Source: CAWDYA01 sp963806495 (GTDB lineage Bacteria; Acidobacteriota; Polarisedimenticolia; JACPZX01; DASXTC01). From it: DNA of 64,000 nucleotides. Shown in pieces: positions 9,744-18,768 of this stretch (position 1 is the stretch's first letter; every line of letters begins with the position of its first letter). The position numbers and the translations under genes were made by a program. The stretch covers positions 434,001 to 498,000 of the forward strand of contig CAWDYA010000008.1 of assembly GCA_963806495.1 (NCBI GenBank). Reading direction: 5' to 3'. The notes under the pieces are model-generated. The model worked only from the letters and a program-made list of their open reading frames with translations. It was not told where the DNA came from and searched no databases.

Positions 9744-10394
9744 TCAGGCTTCGGGCAGCTCGCGCGCGCTGGTGGTCTGCACCTTCGCGCTCGTCCCCGC
9801 CGGCAACAGGGCGTCGTCGCCCTTGCGCGAGGCGATCGCCGTGCCGATGCCGCCGCCGATGACGGCGCCCTCGACCGCGCCCTTCGTGTCCTTGCCGATG
9901 ATCTTGCCCAGGATGGCGCCGCCCACGGCTCCGCCAACGATGGCGCCGGTGTCCTTCCCCGTCTCCTTCTTGGCGTAGGCAGCCATGCCGCCCTCGACAG
10001 GGACCGTATCGCCGTTGGCGAGCTTCACCGAGTTGAACGCGACCGCCACCATGGCCTGGCCGCCGAACCGCTTCGCCGGCTTCACTCCGCTGACGGTCCC
10101 CTGCACCCGGGTGCCCGCCGGGATCAGCACGGCACCGTCGGCCACGACATCCGCGGTGACCTCACCCTGTACCGGCTGACCCACCGTGGCGGTGTCGCTC
10201 GAAACGGTGGTCTGCAGCCGGATGGGAACGAGGGTGTTCGCCGGCAGCGTGTGCGTGGACGACGCGAAGTAGCCATCGTTCGAAGCCGGCTCGTTCGTCG
10301 CCGTGCCCTGCGTCGATCCAACGCCCGAGCAACCGATGGAGAGCATGAGAACGCCCATCGTGATCATTGACTCGATCTTGAATGCAGTTTTCAT
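9744..10394 (-). CDS. Glycine-zipper envelope protein, paralogue 1
   Basis: A 216-residue exported protein. The N-terminal signal reaches MLSIGCSGVG; the Cys may be lipidated although the lipobox is imperfect. A central beta-rich domain (THTLPANTLVPIRLQTTVSS to VLIPAGTRVQGTVSGV) resembles the TrbI/VirB10-like fold of pili and secretion proteins. It is followed by glycine-zipper helices (GAIVGGAVGGAILGKIIGKD and AVIGGGIGTAI). The start is fixed by GGAGGTGGCACG before 10394. The same layout recurs at 54515-55174, with an almost identical LGKxTKGAVxGxxIGGGIGTA zipper. Role unknown; probably an envelope-stress factor. Confidence 0.75.
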   Translation of the reverse strand: MKTAFKIESMITMGVLMLSIGCSGVGSTQGTATNEPASNDGYFASSTHTLPANTLVPIRLQTTVSSDTATVGQPVQGEVTADVVADGAVLIPAGTRVQGTVSGVKPAKRFGGQAMVAVAFNSVKLANGDTVPVEGGMAAYAKKETGKDTGAIVGGAVGGAILGKIIGKDTKGAVEGAVIGGGIGTAIASRKGDDALLPAGTSAKVQTTSARELPEA

Positions 10395-10614
10395 CGTGCC
10401 ACCTCCTTGAGTCCTGGGGCCTCGATAGGGATGTCCGGGCAAGGCCCTTTTGTGCGGGGCTGGGACTTCAGGATCGGAGACACTGCAGCATTCATGCCAG
10501 TCGAGCGAACGCAGGAGGCGAAGCGAAAGTCACCACGGATCGGCTGCCCCAATGCACAAAACGGCGTGCAAAGGAGAAAACGACCGCGTGGTCAGGGGTT
10601 GCTGGCGCTGACTT

Positions 10615-12126
10615 CTATTCGGGCGCCTCCAGGGTCATCGGGTCCCGCAACGGCAGGATCGTGACCGGCCCGAAATCGGAGTACCGCTCCGGGTGCTTGT
10701 CCGAGCCTGCCTCGACCGCCTTCGGGTCCCCCACCACGAGAAACACCAGCTTGTCCGGGTGCAGGTACTTCTTCGCCACGTCGAGAACCGCATCCGGCGT
10801 GACCGCCTCCATGTTCTTCGTGTACTCCTGCCAGTAGTCGTCCGGGCGGCCGGTGTAGGCGTCCTGTGCGAAGGTGTTGACCATGGCGTTGCGGCTGCTG
10901 AACGGGTTGACCACGTTCGAGATGAAGCTCGCCTTGGCGTTCTCGACCGCCTCGGGATCGCACTTCTCTTTTCGGATGCGCTCGATCTCGGTGACGACGA
11001 GCCGGGTGCCGAACGCGGCGGTGGCATGCTTGGTCTGAAAGTAGGCCTGGAACGTGCCCGGATACAGCACCGGGCGGTCGAAGGAGCTTCCGGCGCTGTA
11101 GGCCAGCCCTTCGTCCGAACGCACGCGCCGCATGATGCGCGAGGTGAACCCGCCTCCGCCCAGGATGTCGTTCATCACCAGGAGCGCGTACTGGTCGGGG
11201 ATGTCCCGCTTGACGCCGAGATGCCCGATCCGGATGCGCGACTGGTTGACATCCTCCTTGGGCACGATGTACACGCCGGGTCTGGCTTCCGGGATCCGAT
11301 CGGGGACGGGCGGCAGCGACAGCTTGCGGTCCGGCCAGTCGGCGAGCAGCGCATCCAGCTTCGCCAGCATGTCCGGGCTGTCGAGATCGCCCGAGGCGGC
11401 GAGGATGAGGTTCTTCGGGAAGAAGTAGGTCTTGTGGAACGCGATCAGATCGTCACGCACGATGGAATCGACCGACTTCTTCGTGCGTCGATACTGCGTG
11501 CTGGACGGATGATCGCCGTACATCAGGAACTGCCACTCGCGCTCCTCGATCGCGCGGGTCGACGCGTTGCGCTGCTCGAGCTCCGACAGGACATCCGTGC
11601 GGTACCTGTCGAGCGCCTTCTGGTCGAAGGTGGGCGTCCGAAGCATCCTCTTGAGCAGGCCGAGCGCCGCGTCGGCGTCCTTCGACAGGCAGAACAACCG
11701 GACGGTCCCCATCGACTCGTCGATATCGACCGAGATCTCTCCCGCGAGCAGGGCGAGCTGCTCGTCGAACGCCGCGGGTGTCAGCCCTTCCACGCCGCCG
11801 TTCCGCATCAGGTGGGCGGTCATGTCGGCCACACCGGCCTTGTCCGGCGGTTCGTACAGCGTGCCGGCATGGACATAGATCGTCAGCTGGAACGTCGGCA
11901 CCTCGTGGTTCTCGGCCACGAAGGCCACCGCGCCGGACTTCAGGGTATGCCGGTACTCGCCGGGCTTCGGGGGCGTGTAGCTCAGCTTCTCGAACGTCAG
12001 CTTGTCGGGATGGTCCACGATCGGGGCCGCGTCAGACGCCGCGGCCAGGACCGGCGCGACGGCCGATGCCAGGAGCATGATCGCAAAGAAGGTGCGGCCG
12101 GGAAGGGCTTTCCACGATCTCGTCAT
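10615..12126 (-). CDS. M16 family peptidase-like protein, non-catalytic subunit
   Basis: A 503-residue secreted protein (signal peptide TFFAIMLLASAVAPVLAAAS) with two M16 domains. The zinc motif HxxEH of active members is absent: the matching segment reads MTAHLMRNGGVEG. The C-terminal domain keeps the substrate-holding region RRVRSDEGLAYSAGS. This is the pattern of the non-catalytic half of bacterial M16 heterodimers. The active partner lies immediately upstream (12152-13942), 25 bp away on the same strand. The start at 12126 follows GGAGAGAACCAG; an ATG at 12159 would overlap the partner gene. Together they would degrade peptides in the periplasm. Confidence 0.85.
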   Translation of the reverse strand: MTRSWKALPGRTFFAIMLLASAVAPVLAAASDAAPIVDHPDKLTFEKLSYTPPKPGEYRHTLKSGAVAFVAENHEVPTFQLTIYVHAGTLYEPPDKAGVADMTAHLMRNGGVEGLTPAAFDEQLALLAGEISVDIDESMGTVRLFCLSKDADAALGLLKRMLRTPTFDQKALDRYRTDVLSELEQRNASTRAIEEREWQFLMYGDHPSSTQYRRTKKSVDSIVRDDLIAFHKTYFFPKNLILAASGDLDSPDMLAKLDALLADWPDRKLSLPPVPDRIPEARPGVYIVPKEDVNQSRIRIGHLGVKRDIPDQYALLVMNDILGGGGFTSRIMRRVRSDEGLAYSAGSSFDRPVLYPGTFQAYFQTKHATAAFGTRLVVTEIERIRKEKCDPEAVENAKASFISNVVNPFSSRNAMVNTFAQDAYTGRPDDYWQEYTKNMEAVTPDAVLDVAKKYLHPDKLVFLVVGDPKAVEAGSDKHPERYSDFGPVTILPLRDPMTLEAPE

Positions 12127-12151
12127 CTGGTTCTCTCCTGTGGCGCGGTCG

Positions 12152-13942
12152 TCAGTCATTCTTCGTTGCCTTGAGTTCGTCGAGACGCTCGTTTGCGACT
12201 TTGAGCAGACGTTCCATGCGATCCTTCTGGGCCGGGTCCTCGACCTGGTCCATCCGCATCGAGAACATCCCGATCATCTGCTCGAGCTGGGCGGCGTCGG
12301 TCATCGACTTGATCTGCTCCACCGCCTGGGTGAAGCGCGGGTCCTCGCCTCCCGCTGCAGCCTCTCCCTCGGCCTGTTTCGGGCTGATCAGCAGGACGTT
12401 GCGCTGGTCCCTGTCGAAATAGGCGTTCGCCACCCGCTGGACGTCCGCGGCGGTCACGCGATCGCATTTGTCCGGGTTGTTGTTCGCCTCCGTCCAGTCG
12501 CCCAGCGCGGCGTTCTGCCCGAGATAGAACAGGATCCCGATCCCCGACATCAGATCCAGGAAGCGGATGTTCTGGACGCGGAGCTGGTTCTTCACCTTCT
12601 GCAGCTCCTGCCCGGAAACGGGGTTCTTCTGCAGATCCTCGAGGACCTCGTACATCGCAGCCTCGAGCTGCTCCGGGCGCACGCCGGAGACGCCTTCCGC
12701 GCTCATCTGGAACGACCCGGCATACTTGAGCGAGTCCTGCTCTGCACTGACGGCGAGCCCGTCACCGCCGAACATGCGCCCCCCGCCGCCACCGGAGCTC
12801 TTGGCGATTCCCTTCTCCTCCACGAGGTTCTTGTAGAGACGCCCCGTCTTGCCGCTCATGATCCCGGCCAGCACCTGCAACGGGTAGCTGTCCGGATGCT
12901 TCCAGGCCACCGAGTGATACCAGATCTCGGCCTTCGGGCTGGTCTCTGCCTCGGCGAGGAGGCGCTTCTCTCCGTACTGTTTCTCCTCGAGGGTCACCAC
13001 ATCGGGAGGCTCGACCTTGCCGCGCGGGATGCGATCGAAGTACTTGCGGACCATGCCGATCATCTCGTCCGGCACCAGGTCGCCGACGAGGATCATGGTG
13101 AGATTGTTGGGTGCGTAGTAGGTCGCGAAGTAGGCGTTGGCTTGCTCGCGCGTGATGCTGCCCAGATCGGACGGCCAGCCGATCACGTCCCAGTGATACG
13201 AGGAGGACTTCCAGAACATCGCCCGGAAGTCCTCGTCGATGAGACCCGTCGGGGTGGAGTCGACCGATCGCCGGCGCTCCTCGCGCACCACGTCGCGCTC
13301 CGAGTAGAACTCGCGGAAGACCGGGTCTTTGAACCGATCGGATTCGAGCCACATGTAGAGCTCGATCTTGTTCCTGGGCAGACGGACGAAGTACCCGGTC
13401 AGATCCTCGGTCGTGAAGGCGTTGAGGAACATCCCGCCGTTCTTGCTGTACAGCTCGTCCATCTGGTCCTTGATGATGAGATCGCGCTGCTCGAGGATCA
13501 GCTTGTCGAACTCCGCCTCGAGCGCGCGATAGCGGTCGGTCTTCGAGTTGGGGTCCAGCATCTCCCCGCTCGTGCCCCGTCGCAATCCTTCGCGCATGAC
13601 CCGCTCTTCTTCCCGCATCTGCGCGCGCAGATCGTCGAGACGTGCCATGACCTCCCTGTCCCGCTTGATGTCCTTGGTGCCGATCGTCTCGGTGCCCTTG
13701 AACATCATGTGCTCGAACAGATGCGAGATCCCGGTGATGCCGGTGGTCTCGTTGGCCGACCCGACCCGGGCGAAGATGGCGGCCATGATGGTGGGTGCTT
13801 CGTGCCGCTCGACCATCAGGACCTGCATCCCGTTGTCGAGCCGGTACTCCTTCGCATCGATGTTCTGCGCGACCGCGGGCGCCGCGAGCGCGAGCGCCGC
13901 CGTCAGGCAGACGCCTGCCGCAACCGGGGAACGACTTTTCAT
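12152..13942 (-). CDS. M16 family zinc metallopeptidase, catalytic subunit
   Basis: 596 residues. A signal peptide (cleavage near APAVAQN) leads into an M16 catalytic domain with the inverted zinc motif HLFEH (His74, Glu77, His78) and the distal glutamate in YMWLESDRF. A charged insertion of ~60 residues after the motif (MARLDDLRAQMREEERVMRE and on) is longer than in pitrilysin-type enzymes. The C-terminal ~60 residues are acidic and Met/Glu-rich. AGGAGTCCGTG precedes the ATG at 13942. It is the first gene of a two-gene operon with the non-catalytic partner. Confidence 0.9.
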   Translation of the reverse strand: MKSRSPVAAGVCLTAALALAAPAVAQNIDAKEYRLDNGMQVLMVERHEAPTIMAAIFARVGSANETTGITGISHLFEHMMFKGTETIGTKDIKRDREVMARLDDLRAQMREEERVMREGLRRGTSGEMLDPNSKTDRYRALEAEFDKLILEQRDLIIKDQMDELYSKNGGMFLNAFTTEDLTGYFVRLPRNKIELYMWLESDRFKDPVFREFYSERDVVREERRRSVDSTPTGLIDEDFRAMFWKSSSYHWDVIGWPSDLGSITREQANAYFATYYAPNNLTMILVGDLVPDEMIGMVRKYFDRIPRGKVEPPDVVTLEEKQYGEKRLLAEAETSPKAEIWYHSVAWKHPDSYPLQVLAGIMSGKTGRLYKNLVEEKGIAKSSGGGGGRMFGGDGLAVSAEQDSLKYAGSFQMSAEGVSGVRPEQLEAAMYEVLEDLQKNPVSGQELQKVKNQLRVQNIRFLDLMSGIGILFYLGQNAALGDWTEANNNPDKCDRVTAADVQRVANAYFDRDQRNVLLISPKQAEGEAAAGGEDPRFTQAVEQIKSMTDAAQLEQMIGMFSMRMDQVEDPAQKDRMERLLKVANERLDELKATKND

Positions 13943-14128
13943 CACGGACTCCTGTATGTTGATCGGTGATCGGCGGTTCGCGCGTCGATCGGGCGTGCGG
14001 CCCCTCCCACGTGCATGCCGTTCTTCCATTCTGCCGGAAAGCGCAGGCGCCGTCCAAGCCCCGGGCGGGCTGTGTCGAACCCATTTGATTTCAATGGGAT
14101 GGAGGAGGCGCTCGCCTGATGGCGAAAC

Positions 14129-14165
14129 AAAAAAGGCGGCCGCCTCCATCGGGAGGCGGCCGCCT
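14129..14165 (-). terminator. Rho-independent terminator
   Basis: On the minus strand a 14-bp perfect stem (arms 14152-14165 and 14134-14147, GGCGGCCGCC core, loop of four bases 14148-14151) is followed by a run of six T. It lies 24 bp past the stop of the barrel gene, which it should terminate. Confidence 0.9.
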
Positions 14166-14188
14166 CGAATCAGATCGGTTACAGGCTC

Positions 14189-15058
14189 CTACCAGTCGAA
14201 CCCGAGGGTGAAGACCGGTCCGGACACCCGCCAGATGGCCTGCAGCCTTTTGGGGTCGTCGTCCCTGTAGTCCAGCTCGGACGCCTTGTAGCCGCCGAAG
14301 GCCGTCATACCCCAGCCCGAGAACATCCACTTGTAGGCCGCGCCGGCCGTGAAGTCCCATGTCAGCTTCGATGAATGCGACGTGGCGCCGAATCCGGCGA
14401 TGGTCGCCTTGCTCACGAAGGCCCAGTGGCCACCCATCGGCTGCGCCAGACTCATGCCGAAGAACGGGTCGGTCCAGCTGATGCTCTTGGACTCATTGAA
14501 CGAGCCGGGACCCGAGAACAGATGCCCCTTGAACTTCACGAACCGCAGGCCGCCGAGAATCTGGACTTTGGGCGATTTCTCTCCACTCATGGGAAGCCGG
14601 TAGCCGAAGCCGGCCTCGATGTTGTCCCATTCGAGCGTGGCCGTTCCCCTGAACGTGCCGATGCCGGTGTCAAGCCTCACAGGGTCCTCGGTGAACTCAA
14701 TCTTGCTTCCCGAGAAGATGCCGGCCCAGTTGCCCTTGCCGATCTCGAAACCGATCCCCGCGGAGCTGCTGATCTTGTCCTTGATGTCTCCGAAGCTCGC
14801 GTTCACTTCGTGGCAGATCCCCTTCAGACACGTGGGGCCTTCGATGTTCAGGCCCCAGACCGATATCGGCGTGACGCTGAAACGCCACTTGTCCGGGCTC
14901 GATGCCTGCCCGAAAGCCGTCCCGGGGGCCGTCGCCGTCGCCACCGGCTGATCGCCGGCCGTCGCGGCCAGGGTGGTGTCGCTGTCCGACTCGGCGGCCA
15001 TGGTCAGGGACGCCAGAGCCACGAGCAGCATCAGTGTAATCATCGACCACTTCTTCAT
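14189..15058 (-). CDS. Outer-membrane beta-barrel protein
   Basis: 289 residues with a signal peptide (MKKWSMITLMLLVALASLTMAA) and then alternating amphipathic strands. Examples are AGIGFEIGKGNWAGIFSG, EWDNIEAGFGYRLPMSG and TAGAAYKWMFSGWGMTAFGG. The last residues are FTLGFDW, an aromatic terminus as recognised by the BAM machinery. One Cys pair (CLKGIC) sits in an early loop. No specific family is recognised; it could be a pore or a structural protein. GGAGGACGGGAA fixes the start at 15058. It has its own terminator, so it is a single-gene transcript. Confidence 0.75.
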   Translation of the reverse strand: MKKWSMITLMLLVALASLTMAAESDSDTTLAATAGDQPVATATAPGTAFGQASSPDKWRFSVTPISVWGLNIEGPTCLKGICHEVNASFGDIKDKISSSAGIGFEIGKGNWAGIFSGSKIEFTEDPVRLDTGIGTFRGTATLEWDNIEAGFGYRLPMSGEKSPKVQILGGLRFVKFKGHLFSGPGSFNESKSISWTDPFFGMSLAQPMGGHWAFVSKATIAGFGATSHSSKLTWDFTAGAAYKWMFSGWGMTAFGGYKASELDYRDDDPKRLQAIWRVSGPVFTLGFDW

Positions 15059-15171
15059 TTCCCGTCCTCCATCATTCAGTTGCCCGCTCTTTCCGGTCGA
15101 TCGCCCCCGGGAAACCATCTTCCCGCAGGGGCACCGGCATCCCATGACCCGCCGTTGTCACGGCCGGGCCT

Positions 15172-15639
15172 CTACTTCGCCAGCGGAATCTGCGCCACGA
15201 GGTTCATCATGACGATCGTGTCGAGCTTGTTCTCGATCTGGTAGAAGCGCATCACGCTCTTTCCGGACAGCACCTGGTTGAACTTCGGCAGGTACTTCTC
15301 CTTCACCTTCATCCCGGCTTTCTGCACTTCCATCGAGTCGGACACCAGCTTCGAAGCCTGCTCGTCGGTCAGCGTGTCGTAGTTGGTCGCGTAGTCGGTG
15401 ATGGTCTTGACCGCCTTGTCGCCGACCTTGTCCATCTCCGCGCGATACTCGCGGTAGACCGGCCAGAAGGAGGCGGCTTCGGCCTCCGACAGGGGCAGAT
15501 TCCCGGCCACGATCGCCTGCCGGTCCGCCTGGATGTCCGCGCGCGTCACCTCGATGCTCGTTCTCGCCTGCGCCGCCACGGTTCCCGCGCTGACGAGAGC
15601 GAGCGCTATCGTCAGGACGATGACTACAAAACTCCTCAT
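15172..15639 (-). CDS. Secreted helical protein of unknown function
   Basis: 155 residues. A clear signal peptide (VVIVLTIALALVSAGTVAAQ) is followed by a mostly alpha-helical, charged domain with a FWPVYREYRAEMDKVGDKA core. FWPVY plus a long helical tail resembles small periplasmic proteins that sit near sigma/anti-sigma or Spy-like chaperone genes, but I cannot assign a family. The start at 15639 follows GAAGAAGAG. The ~310 bp between it and the divergent FG-GAP gene (15640-15947) hold no gene and no promoter that I can support. Confidence 0.7.
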   Translation of the reverse strand: MRSFVVIVLTIALALVSAGTVAAQARTSIEVTRADIQADRQAIVAGNLPLSEAEAASFWPVYREYRAEMDKVGDKAVKTITDYATNYDTLTDEQASKLVSDSMEVQKAGMKVKEKYLPKFNQVLSGKSVMRFYQIENKLDTIVMMNLVAQIPLAK

Positions 15640-15947
15640 CTCTTCTTCTCCATGCCTCGCTTGCGCCTTCAGACACTCGGACCCGCGGCGACCGGTGCGT
15701 CACCGCTCCCATCGAGTTGTGTTTCAGTTTCCCACAGGCTCGTCCGGCTCTGGTATTGGCCTTTGGTCCAACAGGCTCAGAGCGGCTGCACGAAGGCGAT
15801 GTTCCGTCTCTCGAGGTGCGGAAGGAGGGTGCTTGATCAAGAGGATGTCGCATTACGGGTCGGGTGGGTCGCGATCCGCAGGCATGCGCCTTGCGAAGCG
15901 GGGATCCCCGGACGTACTCTTGCTGCTGGCGCAGGAGGGGGCCGTTC

Positions 15948-17720
15948 ATGGCAGCAGGCGGGGCAGACCGCCGCATCTTCAGACGTTTCGGGGTCCCGGC
16001 AGGTATCGGGCTTTCGCTTCTCGCGGCGCTGGGCAGCGCTCCGGAGACGCCGGTGCCGATCCCCGTGTTCGTCGAGGTCTCCGGCCCCTCGGGCATCGCC
16101 TTCCATCACATCTCGGGCGGCGAGGAAGAGAAGCCCTATATCTTCGAGACGAAGGGCGCGGGCATCTGCGCCTTCGATTACGACAACGACGGGTGGCTGG
16201 ACCTGTACCTCGCGCAGGGCTCGACGCTCGATCGTTTCAAGGCGGGCCGCAATCCGCATGGCTCGCTCTTCCGCAACCTCGGCAACTGGAAGTTCGAGGA
16301 TGTCACGGAGAAAGCGGGCCTCACCGTGCCGGCCTGGGGGATGGGGGTGACGGCGGCCGACGTCGACAACGACGGCCTCGTGGACCTCTATCTCACGAAC
16401 CTCGGCGCCAATATCCTCTATCACAACGACGGCGACGGGACTTTCCACGACGTGACCGGCGCGGCCGGCGTGGGAGACACGCGCTGGAGCACCTCAGCGT
16501 CCTTTGCGGACTACGACGCCGACGGTCTGCTGGATCTCTTCGTGCCCAACTACCTCGACGTGGGGCCGGACCATCTGCCGAAGCCCAAGGGGACGCCCGA
16601 ATGCGCGTACCGGGGCCGCCCGGTGATGTGCGGCCCGAACGGGCTGCCCGGCGCGGCCAACGTGCTCTACCACAACGACGGCGACGGGACGTTCAGCGAC
16701 GCCAGCGAGCGGTCGGGGGTCGTGGATCCCTCGAAGTACTATGGGCTCGGCTCCGTCTGGGGTGACCTCGACAACGACGGCGACCTCGATCTCTATGTCG
16801 CCAACGACGCGACGCCGAATCAGCTCTACGTGAACGACGGGCACGGCCACTTCACCGAGCAGGGCTTCCCCAGCGGGCTGGCGCTCTCGGGCACCGGCCT
16901 CGCGCAGGCCAGCATGGGCGTGGACATGGCCGACTACGACAACGACGGGCTGCTGGACGTCTACACCACGCATTTCGCGGGGGACTACAGCACCCTGTAT
17001 CACAACGAGGGCGGGCTGTTCTTCGAGGACGTCACGGCGCGCGCCGGCATCCTGCTGCCCGACATGCCGCTGGTGAAGTGGGGCACCCGGTTCGTGGATC
17101 TCAACAACGACGGCTGGAAGGACATCTTCCACACCAACGGCCATACCTACCCCTCGCTCGATCGGGAGCCGATGGACCAGGATCACTACCGGCAGCCGCA
17201 AACGCTCTACCTGAACCTGCACGACGGGAAGTTCCTCGACGCCTCGGCCCTGGCGGGCCCCGCCCTGCAGGAGCTGCACGTCGGGCGCGGCGCGGCCTTC
17301 GCCGACCTGGACAACGACGGGGACATCGACATCGCCGTGGCGCAGATGAACGGCGGGCCGCTGTTGTTCCGCAACGACCCGCCGGGCGGCAACCACTGGG
17401 TGATGTTCAGGACCGTGGGAGAGAAGAGCAACCGCGACGGCATCGGCGCGCGTCTGACGGTCGTCGCCGGCGGCCTGCGGCAGATATGGGAGATCAAGCG
17501 TACCGTGGCGATCTATTCCTGCAGTGACCCGCGGGCCCACTTCGGCCTCGGCGCGGCCTCGCGCATCGACCGGCTCGAAGTGCGCTGGCCCGGCGGCAAG
17601 GTCCAGGTGTTCCGCGACGTGCCCGCGGACCGCCACTACCTCGTCGACGAGGAGGGCGGCCTGAGCGAGGAGCGGTTCGGACCGACGACCGGCGGCTCGC
17701 CAGGATTTAACGGGCGCTGA
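15948..17720 (+). CDS. FG-GAP/VCBS repeat protein with ASPIC/UnbV domain
   Basis: 590 residues, exported (hydrophobic FGVPAGIGLSLLAALGS near the start). Seven Ca-binding repeats of the DxDNDGxxDLY type are visible, among them DYDNDGWLDLYLA, DVDNDGLVDLYLT, DLDNDGDLDLYVA and DLDNDGDIDIAVA. Together they predict a seven-bladed beta propeller. The ASPIC/UnbV module follows (NRDGIGARLTVVAGG to LEVRWPGGKVQVF). Such proteins are extracellular or envelope-bound, and the ligand is unknown. The start at 15948 is supported by GGAGGGG upstream; the GTG at 15864 is longer and has no site. Confidence 0.88.
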   Translation: MAAGGADRRIFRRFGVPAGIGLSLLAALGSAPETPVPIPVFVEVSGPSGIAFHHISGGEEEKPYIFETKGAGICAFDYDNDGWLDLYLAQGSTLDRFKAGRNPHGSLFRNLGNWKFEDVTEKAGLTVPAWGMGVTAADVDNDGLVDLYLTNLGANILYHNDGDGTFHDVTGAAGVGDTRWSTSASFADYDADGLLDLFVPNYLDVGPDHLPKPKGTPECAYRGRPVMCGPNGLPGAANVLYHNDGDGTFSDASERSGVVDPSKYYGLGSVWGDLDNDGDLDLYVANDATPNQLYVNDGHGHFTEQGFPSGLALSGTGLAQASMGVDMADYDNDGLLDVYTTHFAGDYSTLYHNEGGLFFEDVTARAGILLPDMPLVKWGTRFVDLNNDGWKDIFHTNGHTYPSLDREPMDQDHYRQPQTLYLNLHDGKFLDASALAGPALQELHVGRGAAFADLDNDGDIDIAVAQMNGGPLLFRNDPPGGNHWVMFRTVGEKSNRDGIGARLTVVAGGLRQIWEIKRTVAIYSCSDPRAHFGLGAASRIDRLEVRWPGGKVQVFRDVPADRHYLVDEEGGLSEERFGPTTGGSPGFNGR

Positions 17721-17829
17721 CCCGACTTCGGAGTCGATCCGGGAGTTGTCACTTGCCGCACCCACGCCCAGCAAGCCGGTGCAGGAGCTGCAGCCCTGCC
17801 GAATCCGCCATGTCTTCCGGGCGGCGGAC

Positions 17830-18015
17830 GCTCCAGCTCGGTGCGGGCCTTCACTCTGGTGCCGGCGGACGGCACGCTCCGGGATTGCAGCCGCGAGGAG
17901 AACCCGCAACTCTTCAACGCCGACGTGCTGCAGGAATACGTACCGGTTCCGCAACAAGCTCTGGGACAAGTTCTGCGAGCCGTGGGCGCGAGGAACCGCT
18001 TCGGGCCCAGCCCCC
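17830..18015 (+). other. Coding-like remnant, unidentified
   Basis: Between the FG-GAP gene and the ACT-domain gene, two adjacent frames look protein-like but neither is a gene. One gives RAFTLVPADGTLRDCSREEN followed by PQLFNADVLQEYV; the frame next to it continues YRFRNKLWDKFCEPWARG. Read together they would be one peptide with a shift near 17940. I do not recognise the family. It may be another decayed gene, or chance in GC-rich DNA. Confidence 0.25.
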
Positions 18016-18465
18016 TCAGGTCCCCGGCACCACCTGGTGCCCATCCCTCGACAGCGCCATGACCGCCTTGTCCAGGGCCTCGGCTTTCACGAGGAGGTAG
18101 TCCGTGTCGTACGTCGAGACGACGAAGAGGCCGATCGCTTCCCGTGCGAGGGCCGAGGCAAACGAGGCGATGACTCCCACCTCCGTGAACGCGAACGGCC
18201 CCTGGACCTTGAGACACCGCCAGCCCGGCTCTGAGAGGAGACCCTCGGGAACCATCTCCTGGCGGCAGACGAATCGACAACTCGTCGCTCGTCCGCGTGA
18301 TGGAGAGGAATGACCCCGCACTGGCTTCTCGAGCGTCGCCGAGTCGGGGGGATCCTTCCCCGCCGGGAGGCGGCACACGGCGTAGGAGCCGGGCAGGACC
18401 GAGAGGACGAGCCGTCTCGCGGTCATGGACCGAGGAGCAGGCGGTCGAGCACGAGTCTCATCCAT
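18016..18465 (-). CDS. ACT-domain protein, locally out of frame
   Basis: The open frame is 149 codons, starting at 18465 after GAGGGAGGTGCGC. It begins TARRLVLSVLPGSYAVCRLP and ends with a clean ACT-like half: GWRCLKVQGPFAFTEVGVIA, LFVVSTYDTDYLLVKAEALD. This is the small two-ACT fold (CASTOR/GATS-like) of amino-acid sensors. In the middle (about 18270-18340) the frame reads KPVRGHSSPSRGRATSCR, whereas the neighbouring frame gives the family-like FLSITRTSDELS. Two shifts that cancel each other therefore corrupt ~15 residues. The protein would still be translated, but with a scrambled ligand-site strand. Confidence 0.65.
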   Translation of the reverse strand: MDETRARPPAPRSMTARRLVLSVLPGSYAVCRLPAGKDPPDSATLEKPVRGHSSPSRGRATSCRFVCRQEMVPEGLLSEPGWRCLKVQGPFAFTEVGVIASFASALAREAIGLFVVSTYDTDYLLVKAEALDKAVMALSRDGHQVVPGT

Positions 18466-18727
18466 GCGCACCTCCCTCGACGATTCTCCACGTGGAGCCG
18501 GGCCACCCGCCTCGCCACGGCCCGGAAGGCTATTGCAGGGCTTCCGCGCTGACAGATTATCCGTCATCAGCCGGGTCTACCAGCGATCGATCGGCAAGGG
18601 GTCTTTTGGAGCGAATCCCGTGCCGCCGACCCTGCAGGGCGTATGGTACGGGCTGGCGCCGCGGCCCTGGATCCTGCGGGATTCCGGGAGGGGTAACCAG
18701 GCCCCGGGGTATTTCCTGCTTGTGAGC

Positions 18728-18733
18728 TATAAT
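18728..18733 (+). promoter_or_regulatory. -10 box upstream of the broken Ser/Thr kinase
   Basis: Perfect TATAAT 35 bases before the ATG at 18769; no good -35 hexamer at the usual spacing. The intact kinase paralogue has the same hexamer at 59364. The 300 bp upstream (18466-18727) show no gene. Confidence 0.4.
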
Positions 18734-18768
18734 CGCCGGGACCTGCGAGCACGGCCCAGAGGAGAGAG

